Origin: Hydrogenispora ethanolica
GTDB taxonomy: Bacteria > Bacillota > UBA4882 > UBA8346
DNA: 64,000 nucleotides
Direction: 5' to 3'
NCBI RefSeq assembly: GCF_004340685.1
Contig: NZ_SLUN01000008.1
Span: 62,001-126,000 of the forward strand
The first letter of the stretch is position 1, and each line of letters begins with the position of its first letter. Shown one piece after another: positions 42,647 through 51,049 of this stretch. A program made the translations under genes and the position numbers. Under the pieces are notes generated by a model. It was given only the letters and a program-made list of their open reading frames with translations, was not told the origin of the DNA and did no database searches.

Positions 42647-44665
42647 GTGGAAGAGATGGCAGCAAGAAACTTGGAACACAAGTTTAAAATCATCGCCGGC
42701 ATGGTGCTGATCATTTTTGCGTTGCTCTTTGTCCGGCTCTGGGTTCTCCAGATCATGCAGGGCGCGACGATTATGCTAAAATCGCGGGCCAACCAAACCC
42801 GTGTCAGCCGGATCAATGCGCCGCGTGGCATTTTCTACGACCGCAAAGGGAAGATCCTTGCCAGCAGCCGGATCTCCCACACCGTTTCCGTTGTCCCCGA
42901 AGACGTCAAAGATAAGCCGGAGGTCATTGCGCTACTGAGCAAGATCCTGAAGATCTCCGAGAACGAACTTCTGGCGAAATTGAGCCCCGATCCGAAGCGG
43001 CCCCGCAATCCTTATCAATTTATACCCATCAGCAAAGATTTGGATTCGGCCACGGTCATCAAAATTCTTGAGGCGAAATTGGATTTGCCTGGCGTGGAAG
43101 TGGACGATATCCCGCTCCGTTATTATCCCTACGGCGAATATGCCAGCCACTTGTTCGGGTATATCCGGGAGATCAGTGAATCGGAACTGAATGAACTGAA
43201 ATCCAAAGATTACCGGTTGGGTGATCTGATCGGCAAAACCGGTCTGGAACGGACTTACGAGGATTATCTACGCGGCGTAGCCGGTGGAAAAATTTACGAG
43301 GTTGATATCAACGGCCGTCCGCTGCGTTTGCTGGAGAATAAAGAGCCGGTCCCCGGCGACAATCTCCATTTGACCATTGACCAGAAGGTCCAGGCTGCAG
43401 CGGAAAAAGCCTTAGACGATCAGTTCTTGAATCTCCAAAAGAACAGCCAATGGCGGAATGCCAAATCCGGTGCGGTGATCGCCCTGGATCCGCGAAACGG
43501 CAATATTTTAGCCATGGTCAGTAAACCGGGTTTCGACCCCAACCTGTTCACGGGGGTGATTACGCCGGAAATCGCTCAGAAGCTCTATAATAATCCCCTG
43601 CATCCTTTCAGTAACCGGGTGGTCCAAGGGGAGTTTCAACCGGGTTCGACTTTTAAGCCCATCACTGTCCTGGCGGCATTAATGGAACATAAGGTCAACG
43701 AGAAAGATCGTTTTTACTGCAGTGGCTACGATCCGGTATGGGGCAGCCGCTTCAAATGTTGGATCTACTCCGAGCGGCGGGGCGGTCATGGCAGTCAAAC
43801 TGTGGTAGAAGGCCTGAAGAACTCCTGCAATATTGTTATGGCTGAGTTGAGCCGGAAGATTGGTCCTGACACATTAGCGAAATATGCCCGGTATTTCGGC
43901 CTGGGCCAGGCGACGGGGCTCAATCTCTATCCCGGCGAAGCCAAGGGATTTATACCGGATACTGACTGGAAAAAGCAACGGTTTAAAGATCGCTGGTATC
44001 CTTTGGAAACCTTGCATTTCGGCATCGGACAAGGTTATCTGACGGTGACGCCGTTGCAATTGGCCCAGGTTTATGAGGCGATCGCCAATGGCGGCAAAGT
44101 CTATCATCCGCAACTTGTCTCCAAGATTACCACCCCTGGCGGGAAAGTGGTTTTGACCAATGAACCGAAGGTCGTTAAAGAACTTAACGTGCCGACGGAA
44201 ATCATGGCTACGGTTCGGGAAGGCCTCTCGGAAGTAATCAGTGAAGGAACCGCCGCTTACGCGTTTCGCGGCTTTCCTTTGGATAAATATCCGGTCTCGG
44301 GAAAGACCGGTACGGTCCAAAAACCGCCTTATGATAACTCGGGGGTCTTTGCCGCATATGCGCCTTCCAATAAACCGGAGATTGTCGTGATTGTCTATAT
44401 TGAGCAAGGCGGTTCCGGAAGCGGCGGGGCTGCTCCGGTGGCCCGCAAGATTCTTGAGGCTTATTTTAATTTAGATAAAAAGCCCAAAGCAGCTACGCCA
44501 GCTCAATCCGGCGCTAATTCCCGGGTATCGCCTGGTCCTTCGACGCTACCCACCGCACCGTCGGCGACCAGTCCGGAGCCGACTCAGCCTGCAGCTGAAG
44601 AACCCAGTGGGACGGCGCTTCCGAATAACGCGATGCCCTCAACAACGACCGGAACAACGCCCTGA
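42647..44665 (+). CDS. mrdA: Penicillin-binding protein 2 (elongasome transpeptidase)
   Basis: 672 residues. One N-terminal membrane span (about 14-34), a pedestal domain, then the transpeptidase with SxxK Ser334 (STFK), SxN Ser393-Cys-Asn395 and KTG at 553-555. It cross-links lateral wall peptidoglycan with RodA. The last 60 residues are an unusual Pro/Thr/Ser/Ala-rich tail, likely disordered outside the cell. Start GTG at 42647; the ribosome site is weak (GGGGG at 10 nt). Confidence 0.95.
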   Translation: MEEMAARNLEHKFKIIAGMVLIIFALLFVRLWVLQIMQGATIMLKSRANQTRVSRINAPRGIFYDRKGKILASSRISHTVSVVPEDVKDKPEVIALLSKILKISENELLAKLSPDPKRPRNPYQFIPISKDLDSATVIKILEAKLDLPGVEVDDIPLRYYPYGEYASHLFGYIREISESELNELKSKDYRLGDLIGKTGLERTYEDYLRGVAGGKIYEVDINGRPLRLLENKEPVPGDNLHLTIDQKVQAAAEKALDDQFLNLQKNSQWRNAKSGAVIALDPRNGNILAMVSKPGFDPNLFTGVITPEIAQKLYNNPLHPFSNRVVQGEFQPGSTFKPITVLAALMEHKVNEKDRFYCSGYDPVWGSRFKCWIYSERRGGHGSQTVVEGLKNSCNIVMAELSRKIGPDTLAKYARYFGLGQATGLNLYPGEAKGFIPDTDWKKQRFKDRWYPLETLHFGIGQGYLTVTPLQLAQVYEAIANGGKVYHPQLVSKITTPGGKVVLTNEPKVVKELNVPTEIMATVREGLSEVISEGTAAYAFRGFPLDKYPVSGKTGTVQKPPYDNSGVFAAYAPSNKPEIVVIVYIEQGGSGSGGAAPVARKILEAYFNLDKKPKAATPAQSGANSRVSPGPSTLPTAPSATSPEPTQPAAEEPSGTALPNNAMPSTTTGTTP

Positions 44666-44723
44666 GTTTCCAGCAGCTAAAAAAGATCCGGCTCATTTGA
44701 ATCGGCAGCAAATTGTTTTATCT

Positions 44724-44750
44724 TCCTCCAGGATAGGAGGATTTTTTTTT
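44724..44750 (+). terminator. Terminator of the mre operon
   Basis: TCCTCC pairs with GGAGGA around AGGATA, followed by nine Ts. It separates mreBCD-mrdA from the min genes. Confidence 0.85.
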
Positions 44751-44821
44751 CGTTTAGCGAATGTATAGCATTGGTAGAGTATAAAAATTTGAAGTCTTGA
44801 TTCACGGGTTAGGAGTTTCCA

Positions 44822-45490
44822 ATGATCGCACGTACCGGGGCCATGGCCAAGCGAGTCGAAAGCGTGGTATTTAAAGGATATAAGAGCGGTTTGACCTTGA
44901 TCATTCCCGAACAGGGTCCTTTCGATCACTATCTAACTGAGTTAAAAGCCCGTTTGGAACAGTCCAAGGAGTTTTTCAGAGGCGTAAAAATTTCCGTCAA
45001 GATCGGCAAGCGGCAGCTGTCCGAGGCCGATCAGGAAGCCTTAAAAGAGTTGTTGCAAGAGTTTGGTTTAATCTTCTTTCGGATCGTGGATGAAACGGTT
45101 TTGGTAGCGACCGTGAATAATAAGCGCAGTGTCAAAGAGAACGATGAGTTTATCGGCACGATTACGGTGAAAAGGACGATCCGTTCCGGCCAGCGGGTGG
45201 AATTCGAAGGCAATCTGGTCATTATGGGGGATGTCAATCCAGGAGCGGAGGTCGCTGCCAGCGGCGATATCGTGGTATTGGGAAAATTGCGGGGAACCGC
45301 TCACGCCGGGGCAACGGGCAATCAAAATGCCAAAATCTACGCATTTTATTTCAACCCGGTGCAGATCCGGATCGCCGAAGTGATCACCAGGGCTCCCGAA
45401 GCAAAGAAACGTAAAGATTCGGGATATCATGGTCCTGAAGTTGCAAAGATCAAGGATGGGTTGATCATGGTGGAACCGGCGTTAGTTTAA
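44822..45490 (+). CDS. minC: Septum-site inhibitor MinC
   Basis: 222 residues. An N-terminal domain (about 10-100) that inhibits FtsZ assembly, then the C-terminal beta-helix (TIRSGQRVEFEGNLVIMGDVNPGAEVAASGDIVVLGKLRGTAHAG) that binds MinD. TAGGAG precedes the ATG. An R1 repeat of 132 bp lies between minC and minD, so co-transcription is uncertain. Confidence 0.95.
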   Translation: MIARTGAMAKRVESVVFKGYKSGLTLIIPEQGPFDHYLTELKARLEQSKEFFRGVKISVKIGKRQLSEADQEALKELLQEFGLIFFRIVDETVLVATVNNKRSVKENDEFIGTITVKRTIRSGQRVEFEGNLVIMGDVNPGAEVAASGDIVVLGKLRGTAHAGATGNQNAKIYAFYFNPVQIRIAEVITRAPEAKKRKDSGYHGPEVAKIKDGLIMVEPALV

Positions 45491-45498
45491 ACCGTGCT

Positions 45499-45630
45499 AA
45501 AAGCGTTGTGATAAACCCTGTTCCGAAGGCCAGGGTGAACACAAAAGCTCAGAGAAGCAAGTGATAAAGTCGATTTTTAATCCTTTGAAAGAGTGATTTC
45601 CGAATTTGAGGACTTTATCACATGGCTTCT
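45499..45630 (+). repeat. R1 element, copy 7, between minC and minD
   Basis: Full forward copy, starting 9 bp after the minC stop and ending 57 bp before the minD start. Inner hairpin CCCTGTTCCGAAGGCCAGGG. CTAAA flanks both ends. Confidence 0.9.
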
Positions 45631-45687
45631 AAAGGATGAGGAAGGGCGCAGCCGGACGCTCGGATGATTGGACGAGGAGGTCTATGG

Positions 45688-46482
45688 ATGTCGGGTAGAG
45701 TTATCGTAATTACTTCAGGAAAAGGCGGGGTTGGAAAAACCACCACTTGTGCCAATATTGGAACCGGCCTATCGCTCCGGGGCCGCAAAACCGTATTAAT
45801 CGATGCCGACATCGGCTTGCGGAATCTGGACGTGGTGATGGGTCTCGAAAACCGGATCGTGTACGACCTGGTCCATGTCGTCGAGAAGCAATGCAAGATT
45901 AAGCAAGCTTTGATCAAGGATAAACGGTATGAGAACCTGTATCTGTTGCCGGCGGCACAGACCAAGGAGAAAGACGCGGTTAAGCCGGAACAGATGAAAG
46001 AGCTTTGTGACGAGTTGCGCCAAGAGTTTGACAATATCTTGATCGATTGCCCGGCCGGAATCGAGCAAGGGTTTCGCAATGCCATCGCCGGCGCCGACCA
46101 AGCCGTGATTGTGACCACGCCCGATGTATCAGCGGTGCGCGATGCCGACCGGATTATCGGTTTGTTGCAAGCCAATGAGTTCGCTGTACCCCAGTTGGTT
46201 GTCAACCGGGTGCGCCCGGATATGGTCCGCAAAGGCGATATGATGGACATCTCGGATGTCAATGATATCCTGGCCATTGATCTTTTGGGAGTGGTGCCGG
46301 ACGATCAGAGCATCATCGTTTCCACTAATCGCGGCGAACCGGCGGTAACCGACCGTTCCTCACGGGCCGGTGAAGCGTTCCGGAATATTGTTGCCCGGCT
46401 GGAAGGGGAGAATGTTCCCTTCATGTCCCTGGATTATGATCTGGGGCTCTTCGACAAGCTGCTGCGGTTAATCAAGAAATGA
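45688..46482 (+). CDS. minD: Septum-site ATPase MinD
   Basis: 264 residues from the ATG at 45688, chosen for AGGAGG 7 nt upstream; the frame opens earlier. Deviant Walker A KGGVGKTT, the DADIGLRNLD switch and the C-terminal amphipathic membrane-targeting helix (LGLFDKLLRLIKK) are present. It recruits MinC to the membrane. minE follows 28 bp later. Confidence 0.97.
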   Translation: MSGRVIVITSGKGGVGKTTTCANIGTGLSLRGRKTVLIDADIGLRNLDVVMGLENRIVYDLVHVVEKQCKIKQALIKDKRYENLYLLPAAQTKEKDAVKPEQMKELCDELRQEFDNILIDCPAGIEQGFRNAIAGADQAVIVTTPDVSAVRDADRIIGLLQANEFAVPQLVVNRVRPDMVRKGDMMDISDVNDILAIDLLGVVPDDQSIIVSTNRGEPAVTDRSSRAGEAFRNIVARLEGENVPFMSLDYDLGLFDKLLRLIKK

Positions 46483-46510
46483 CCGCAAAAACAGAGCGGG
46501 GGTTTTTTCA

Positions 46511-46765
46511 ATGGATTTTATCAACAAGCTTTTTAAGGAAGATTCCAGCAAAGACCGGGCCGTGGAACGGCTCCGACTGGTATTGGTCCATGATCGCGCC
46601 AGTGTCTCGCCCGGCTTGATGGAGTCGTTGAAAGAAGATCTGATTGATGTCATTTCAAAATACATGGACATCGATGAGCAGACGATGGAGGTCAACTTGG
46701 CTTCCTCCGAACGTTCGGCCTCGCTGGTCGCGAATATTCCCGTGAAGCGGATCCGCAGACAGTAA
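46511..46765 (+). CDS. minE: Cell-division topological factor MinE
   Basis: 84 residues with the N-terminal MDFINKLF membrane/MinD-binding helix, RLRLVLVHDRA and a C-terminal dimer domain. Its presence means an oscillating MinCDE system, as in Gram-negatives and many clostridia, instead of the DivIVA type. The operon ends in a terminator right after. Confidence 0.93.
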   Translation: MDFINKLFKEDSSKDRAVERLRLVLVHDRASVSPGLMESLKEDLIDVISKYMDIDEQTMEVNLASSERSASLVANIPVKRIRRQ

Positions 46766-46788
46766 ACGGCTCATGAGAGCCGTTTTAT
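46765..46788 (+). terminator. Terminator of minDE
   Basis: AACGGCTC pairs with GAGCCGTT around ATGA, followed by TTATT. Confidence 0.8.
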
Positions 46789-46990
46789 TCTATTGCGACC
46801 AAAACGGCAGGTTTGTTGGAAATATGATAGGAGGCTCCTTCATGATAAGCTAAGCCTATTTGAAGATTCTGAAGGAGCGGATGTGTATTGTGGATATGAG
46901 TCCCGGCGTATTATTGGTAGGGACTTTTTTCTGGTAGACTTCGGAGCGGAGATCGGGATATAATGGACTGAGGAACAGGAGGAGCAGCCG

Positions 46991-48115
46991 TTGGATCGTC
47001 GGCTTTTAAAAAATATCGATTTCACTTTGCTAGCGGTCGTTGTGGCATTGATCTTCATCGGATTGCTGATGGTTTTCAGCGCTACCCATGCCAAGGAAGC
47101 CTTGACCCACGGCGATCCGTTCTCATTTGTAAAAAAGCAGGCGGTCGCCGTCGTTGTCGGTGTCTTATTGATGGTGGGGATACTCTTCTTTGACTACCGG
47201 ATCTCCGACCGGATGCTGCAGTTTCTTTACGCGCTCAATATCCTCATGTTACTGTTGGTGCTCACTCCGCTCGGCAGCACCCGGAATGGCGCCCAAAGCT
47301 GGTTGTTTGGGGTCCAGCCTTCGGAGTTTGCGAAAGTGATTATGATTATCACTTTCGGGAAGTATTTGGCCGATAAAGAAAGCCTAGCCACTTTTTCCAG
47401 CTTTATTGGGCCCTTCTGTTTCGTCGGCGTACCATTATTACTGATCTTGCTTCAGCCGGACTTGGGGACTGCCCTGGTCTTTATCTTTTTCATGTTTACA
47501 ATGATGTATACCGCGGGTGCGCCCGGCTGGAAGCTGTCGCTATTAATCGGGATCGGGGTGCTCGGGATCGCGTTGCTCTTTGCCTCGCATTATTTTTTCA
47601 ATACGCCGTTGCCAATCAAAGAGTATCAAGTCGCCCGGCTGACCAGTTTCATCGATCCGGAACGGGATCCGCAGGGCAGCGGCTGGAATGTCCGGCAGGC
47701 GATGATTGCCGTCGGCTCCGGCCAGTTCTTTGGAAAAGGCTTGTTCCGGGGAACCCAGGGACGGCTCGGTTATTTGCCGGAGAACCATACCGACTTCATC
47801 TTTGCCGTTCTCTGTGAGGAGCTTGGCTTTATCGGCGGTTTCGGCGTGTTGTTTTTATTCTTCTCGCTAATCTGGCGCGGGATCCGCATCGGCTACCAGG
47901 CCAGGGATCGCGCCGGCACGATTATTGCGGTCGGCTTGGTTTCGATGTTTTTATTTCACATCTTGGAGAACATCGGAATGAACATCGGCATTATGCCAAT
48001 CACTGGGATTCCTTTGCCATTTATCAGTTCCGGCGGCAGTTCGATGATCTCCAATCTGGTGGCTATCGGAATTCTGGTCAATATTTGGGCGCGTCGCCAG
48101 AAGATTATGTTTTAA
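46991..48115 (+). CDS. rodA: RodA/FtsW/SpoVE-family lipid II polymerase
   Basis: 374 residues, about ten membrane spans. The family signatures PSEFAK, QPDLGTALVF, NHTDFIFAVLCEELGF and PFISSGGSSM are present. Next to mreBCD/mrdA it is most likely RodA, the glycosyltransferase partner of PBP2. TTG start behind AGGAGGAGC. Confidence 0.93.
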   Translation: MDRRLLKNIDFTLLAVVVALIFIGLLMVFSATHAKEALTHGDPFSFVKKQAVAVVVGVLLMVGILFFDYRISDRMLQFLYALNILMLLLVLTPLGSTRNGAQSWLFGVQPSEFAKVIMIITFGKYLADKESLATFSSFIGPFCFVGVPLLLILLQPDLGTALVFIFFMFTMMYTAGAPGWKLSLLIGIGVLGIALLFASHYFFNTPLPIKEYQVARLTSFIDPERDPQGSGWNVRQAMIAVGSGQFFGKGLFRGTQGRLGYLPENHTDFIFAVLCEELGFIGGFGVLFLFFSLIWRGIRIGYQARDRAGTIIAVGLVSMFLFHILENIGMNIGIMPITGIPLPFISSGGSSMISNLVAIGILVNIWARRQKIMF

Positions 48116-48308
48116 TCGGAGAAGCTTGATATGTCTCGCTTTGATTCAATTCAAATCCGCAAGCCCGGTCATTTTGATATTACTCCTCGGTATCCAGTAT
48201 TGAAGCCGTTGGAATCATGAACCTATTTTTGAGGAGATAATGACGTGTTCCGTAGAGGAATGCGTTTTTTTGTGAGGCGGGAGACAACCTATCGGCTTGA
48301 AGGATTGA

Positions 48309-48393
48309 GCTATATAAGTTGAAATTAAAATCAAGCAAGGAAATATGTTGCAATGATTTTGAAGGTACAAAAACTTATTGCAACATATATAGC
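48309..48393. mobile_element. R2 MITE-like element, copy 1
   Basis: An 85-bp element with terminal arms GCTATATAAGTTG and CAACATATATAGC (one mismatch). Inside, ATGTTGCAAT pairs with ATTGCAACAT. The last 47 bp are identical to those at 55499-55545. No coding capacity. It lies ahead of the Nudix gene; the rest of 48116-48448 holds no gene. Confidence 0.65.
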
Positions 48394-48448
48394 AGACTTT
48401 TTTGCTTTCGACATCAACGAATGATTGCATTGGGAAGAGGTGGGGAGG

Positions 48449-48874
48449 ATGCATTCGGAAGCGGTGGAATATCGGGCTGGCGGCATTGTCGTACGGTATC
48501 AGACGGGTGGTCCCGAGTATTTATTGGTGACCAGTAATTCTTGTAAGAGCCGATGGATCGTTCCGGCGGGGCACATCGAGACGGGCGAGTCAGCGGTCGC
48601 CGCCGCGGTTCGGGAGGTCATGGAGGAAGCCGGCGTAGCCGCAAAAGTCTTGGACGACATGGGCAGCATTGAATACCTATGGAACCGACAGCAGCAGACG
48701 GTGCGGATCGATACGAGGTTATTCTTGATGGAATATCTGCATACTGCAGTGGAGAGTCCCGAGGGACGACAGGTTCGGTTTTTCAATATCCGGCAACTTA
48801 AAACCTTGGAAATGTGGGACGAGACTCGCAGGTTTTTACAGACTATTCATCCGCGGGTATTGGCGCGGGGCTAA
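48449..48874 (+). CDS. Nudix hydrolase
   Basis: 141 residues. The Nudix box is complete: G-x5-E-x7-REVMEEAG (GHIETGESAVAAAVREVMEEAG, about 41-62). It hydrolyses nucleoside-diphosphate-linked compounds; the IVPAGHIETGE form resembles the AtxA/DIPP-like or NUDT3 group, so inositol pyrophosphates or Ap-n-A are candidates. The ATG at 48449 has GAGGTGG upstream; the frame opens 24 bp earlier. Confidence 0.9.
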   Translation: MHSEAVEYRAGGIVVRYQTGGPEYLLVTSNSCKSRWIVPAGHIETGESAVAAAVREVMEEAGVAAKVLDDMGSIEYLWNRQQQTVRIDTRLFLMEYLHTAVESPEGRQVRFFNIRQLKTLEMWDETRRFLQTIHPRVLARG

Positions 48875-48956
48875 AAGCATTGATTTTACCTTCACGACTT
48901 CTCCATGGTGGCGGTCCACTTCCTGTGCTGTGGGAACGAAATGAGGCATGACATAA

Positions 48957-48986
48957 AAAAGGACGCGGTGTGATACGCGTCCTTTT
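48957..48986. terminator. Bidirectional hairpin terminator
   Basis: AAAAGGACGCG pairs with CGCGTCCTTTT. It lies 83 bp past the Nudix stop. Confidence 0.75.
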
Positions 48987-49200
48987 GAATTTATCGAGCT
49001 CGTTCGTAAGGCTTCGAGCAATTTTTGAGACTCTGGAGTCGTTGCGGGACGCTACTTCGGAAAGGGTCGGAGCGCGTAACGTTCTATTTTTTACGACGAT
49101 TATCAAGTTAGCTCCGCTCAGTCACGAAGGGATTGAAGGATAAGTCATGGCCTTGTTAGGCGGATACGTGACCGGGTTGAAGAGCTGAAAGAGAATGTTT

Positions 49201-49587
49201 TGTGAATCACGGATCGCTTTGGGTGACTGAAAGAGCTCATTCAGTCGTCGGGCAAGCTCGTTTTGTGAATAAGAGAGCTCTCTCAGTCATTCAGCGAGCT
49301 CTTTTTGTGGATGAGCGAGCTTGTTTTGTGAATCAGCAAGCTTGTTTTGTGAATCAGCAAGCTTGTTTTGTGAATCAGCAAGCTTGTTTTGTGAATCAGC
49401 AAGCTCGTTTTGTGAATAAGTAAGCTCGCTCAGTCGCTCGGTAAGCTCTTTTTGTGGATAAGCAAGCTTGTTTTATGAATGGGAGGGCTTGCTCAGTCGC
49501 CCGGCAAGCTCTTTTTGTGAATAAGCCATCTGTTTTTGTGGATAAACGATTCCGTTTAACGGGGTTAATGGTTTTGGCTGTGGATAA
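49201..49587 (+). repeat. Array B2: largest DnaA-box-like array with 21-bp phasing
   Basis: On the plus strand TGTGGATAA (complement of TTATCCACA) is at 49453, 49537 and 49579, TGTGAATAA at 49264, 49411 and 49516, and TGTGAATCA at 49201, 49327, 49348, 49369 and 49390. TGTGGATGA is at 49306; degenerate forms at 49222 and 49474. Every start differs from the next by 21 or 42 bp. Some 42-bp units carry hairpins, such as GAGCTCTCT...AGCGAGCTC. Lead-in and tail-out sequences resemble B3 and B1. No gene is supported. Confidence 0.85.
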
Positions 49588-49771
49588 GTCGGGGAGTACG
49601 GCTAAAACCGGGTAAAGTCAGAGGGTGAGCGGAGTTAAGTTTGATACTCAATTTTTTTAATTCTTTTACACTCTGGAACCGTCGCTCAAGAGTCAACCTT
49701 TATAGAAAATTCGCAGGACTAGAGAGCATGGTGTGGGAACGGCGTTTCGCCCTATGGAGAATCAAGACGGC

Positions 49772-49795
49772 AAAAAGCCACCGAAATACGGTGGC
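49772..49795 (-). terminator. Terminator of the 35-aa gene
   Basis: On the minus strand GCCACCG pairs with CGGTGGC around TATTT, followed by TTTTTG. Confidence 0.85.
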
Positions 49796-49803
49796 GATAA
49801 GTA

Positions 49804-49911
49804 TTATTTAATCTTTTTGAACTTCGTACCTCCGGGATAAAAGAATATTTCATAACCCAAAGGTTTCTTCTGGCCCCAATGCGCAAATATCTTCCTAAAA
49901 CACTTCAACAT
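49804..49911 (-). CDS. Small basic protein (35 aa)
   Basis: An ATG with AAAGGGTGAG upstream and a strong terminator 9 bp past the stop. The product is MLKCFRKIFAHWGQKKPLGY, then EIFFYPGGTKFKKIK: Lys-rich and without a membrane span. It is too short for usual gene calls. Family not recognised; the unit structure supports a real gene. Confidence 0.6.
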   Translation of the reverse strand: MLKCFRKIFAHWGQKKPLGYEIFFYPGGTKFKKIK

Positions 49912-50199
49912 GAATACTCACCCTTTCCATGGATGTCGAATGGTTCTTCGGCTGGAGCGAAGCTGATTACGACATGGACTCCCTGGCTCAATTACGATGA
50001 ACGAGTGATGATCTGCTCTTTTGTTCCATATTCCGGGATATAACTGATGCTATATTTCTAGCATTGATAAATTTATCATCGGCTTTTGGCGGGGATTACT
50101 TAAATTGAAAAATAGGCTTATATCCGTCGGGATAGAATGTTAATTGCATGTGAGGCTACAATTTCGCGTCAAACCTTTATTTTTCGACACGATATCCAA
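49912..50199. other. Intergenic region
   Basis: No supported gene. It presumably holds the promoter of the minus-strand 35-aa gene and the 3' end region of the phosphoesterase; neither is clear. 49588-49771 is likewise empty. Confidence 0.35.
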
Positions 50200-50748
50200 T
50201 CAAATGGCAAGACTTTCAAGAACTGTACCGTGGTGGAGCTCTAAAATCTTGAGTTGGCGCCCGTCGATCATGGCGACCGTTGGAAGCTGCGGTTGGTTTT
50301 TGGGTAGAGATGGACTGCCTGGATTTAGGGTGATTACCGATCCAAATCGCTGAATACCCGGTAAATGGGTATGGCCGGAGACCACCACCTGATAATTCCG
50401 AGCGATTTTCGCCGGGATCTCTTCGGGCGCAAAATGATGGCCATGGTGGAAGAGGATTTTAAAATCCGGGGTTATGAGATGAAGATAAGGCGATTCCAAT
50501 GGATAATTCAGTAAAAGCTGGTCTACTTCTGCATCACAGTTACCCTTTGCAAAAAGCAGCGGTACCGTTGTTCCATTAAGTTCTTCGGCTAATTCACGAG
50601 GTTGATAGCCGTCGGGTAAGGGATTGCGGGGACCATGATAAAGGATGTCGCCGCAATGAACGATCACGTCAGCTTCTTTTAGAAGCATATAAGCCATGCG
50701 CCAAGCGGTAAGCGAACCATGAGTATCACTGACAATTCCGATTTTCAT
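50200..50748 (-). CDS. YfcE-type metallophosphoesterase
   Basis: 182 residues from an ATG at 50748 with GGAGGAATAC upstream; the frame opens earlier. Calcineurin-like motifs: GIVSDTHG (metal ligands), HCGDI, KGNCD, VSGHTH. YfcE/MJ0936-like enzymes are manganese-dependent phosphodiesterases with broad substrates. Monocistronic. Confidence 0.93.
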   Translation of the reverse strand: MKIGIVSDTHGSLTAWRMAYMLLKEADVIVHCGDILYHGPRNPLPDGYQPRELAEELNGTTVPLLFAKGNCDAEVDQLLLNYPLESPYLHLITPDFKILFHHGHHFAPEEIPAKIARNYQVVVSGHTHLPGIQRFGSVITLNPGSPSLPKNQPQLPTVAMIDGRQLKILELHHGTVLESLAI

Positions 50749-51049
50749 TCGTATTCCTCCATAAAACATAAGTAAATTGTGGTGGATATAACGGAAAGAA
50801 GTTGTGGGAGTCCCCAAGCAACTGTCGAGAAGTAATCCTGTCAGACAGGCTTTTTTAAAAAGCGCGACAGGAGTAGTTTCATTTTAATATTGAACGCATG
50901 AGTTAATCAAGTCGTCCGCTTATTTTTAACAAAAGGGTAGGCTCCAATACAATATTTATGCTGACGAAGGCAGAGCTTCGAGATTCCGGGCGTGACCGGG
51001 ATAATGCCTAAAGAATATATTGTTGCAGGAGAACGAATAAGGAGTGATG
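50749..51049. other. Intergenic region between divergent genes
   Basis: CCTGTC ... GACAGG with inner CTTTTT/AAAAAG form a long hairpin at about 50838-50872. No gene is supported. AAGGAG at 51039 is the ribosome site of the next gene. Confidence 0.4.

Noticed and set aside
49202-49423. Repeat protein rich in FVNQQAC units
   Set aside because: Same reason as above: no ribosome site, and only part of the array is open in this frame.
49201-49587. Chromosomal replication origin
   Set aside because: DnaA-like boxes are present, but there is no dnaA, dnaN, rpmH or gyr gene, and no AT-rich unwinding region beside them.
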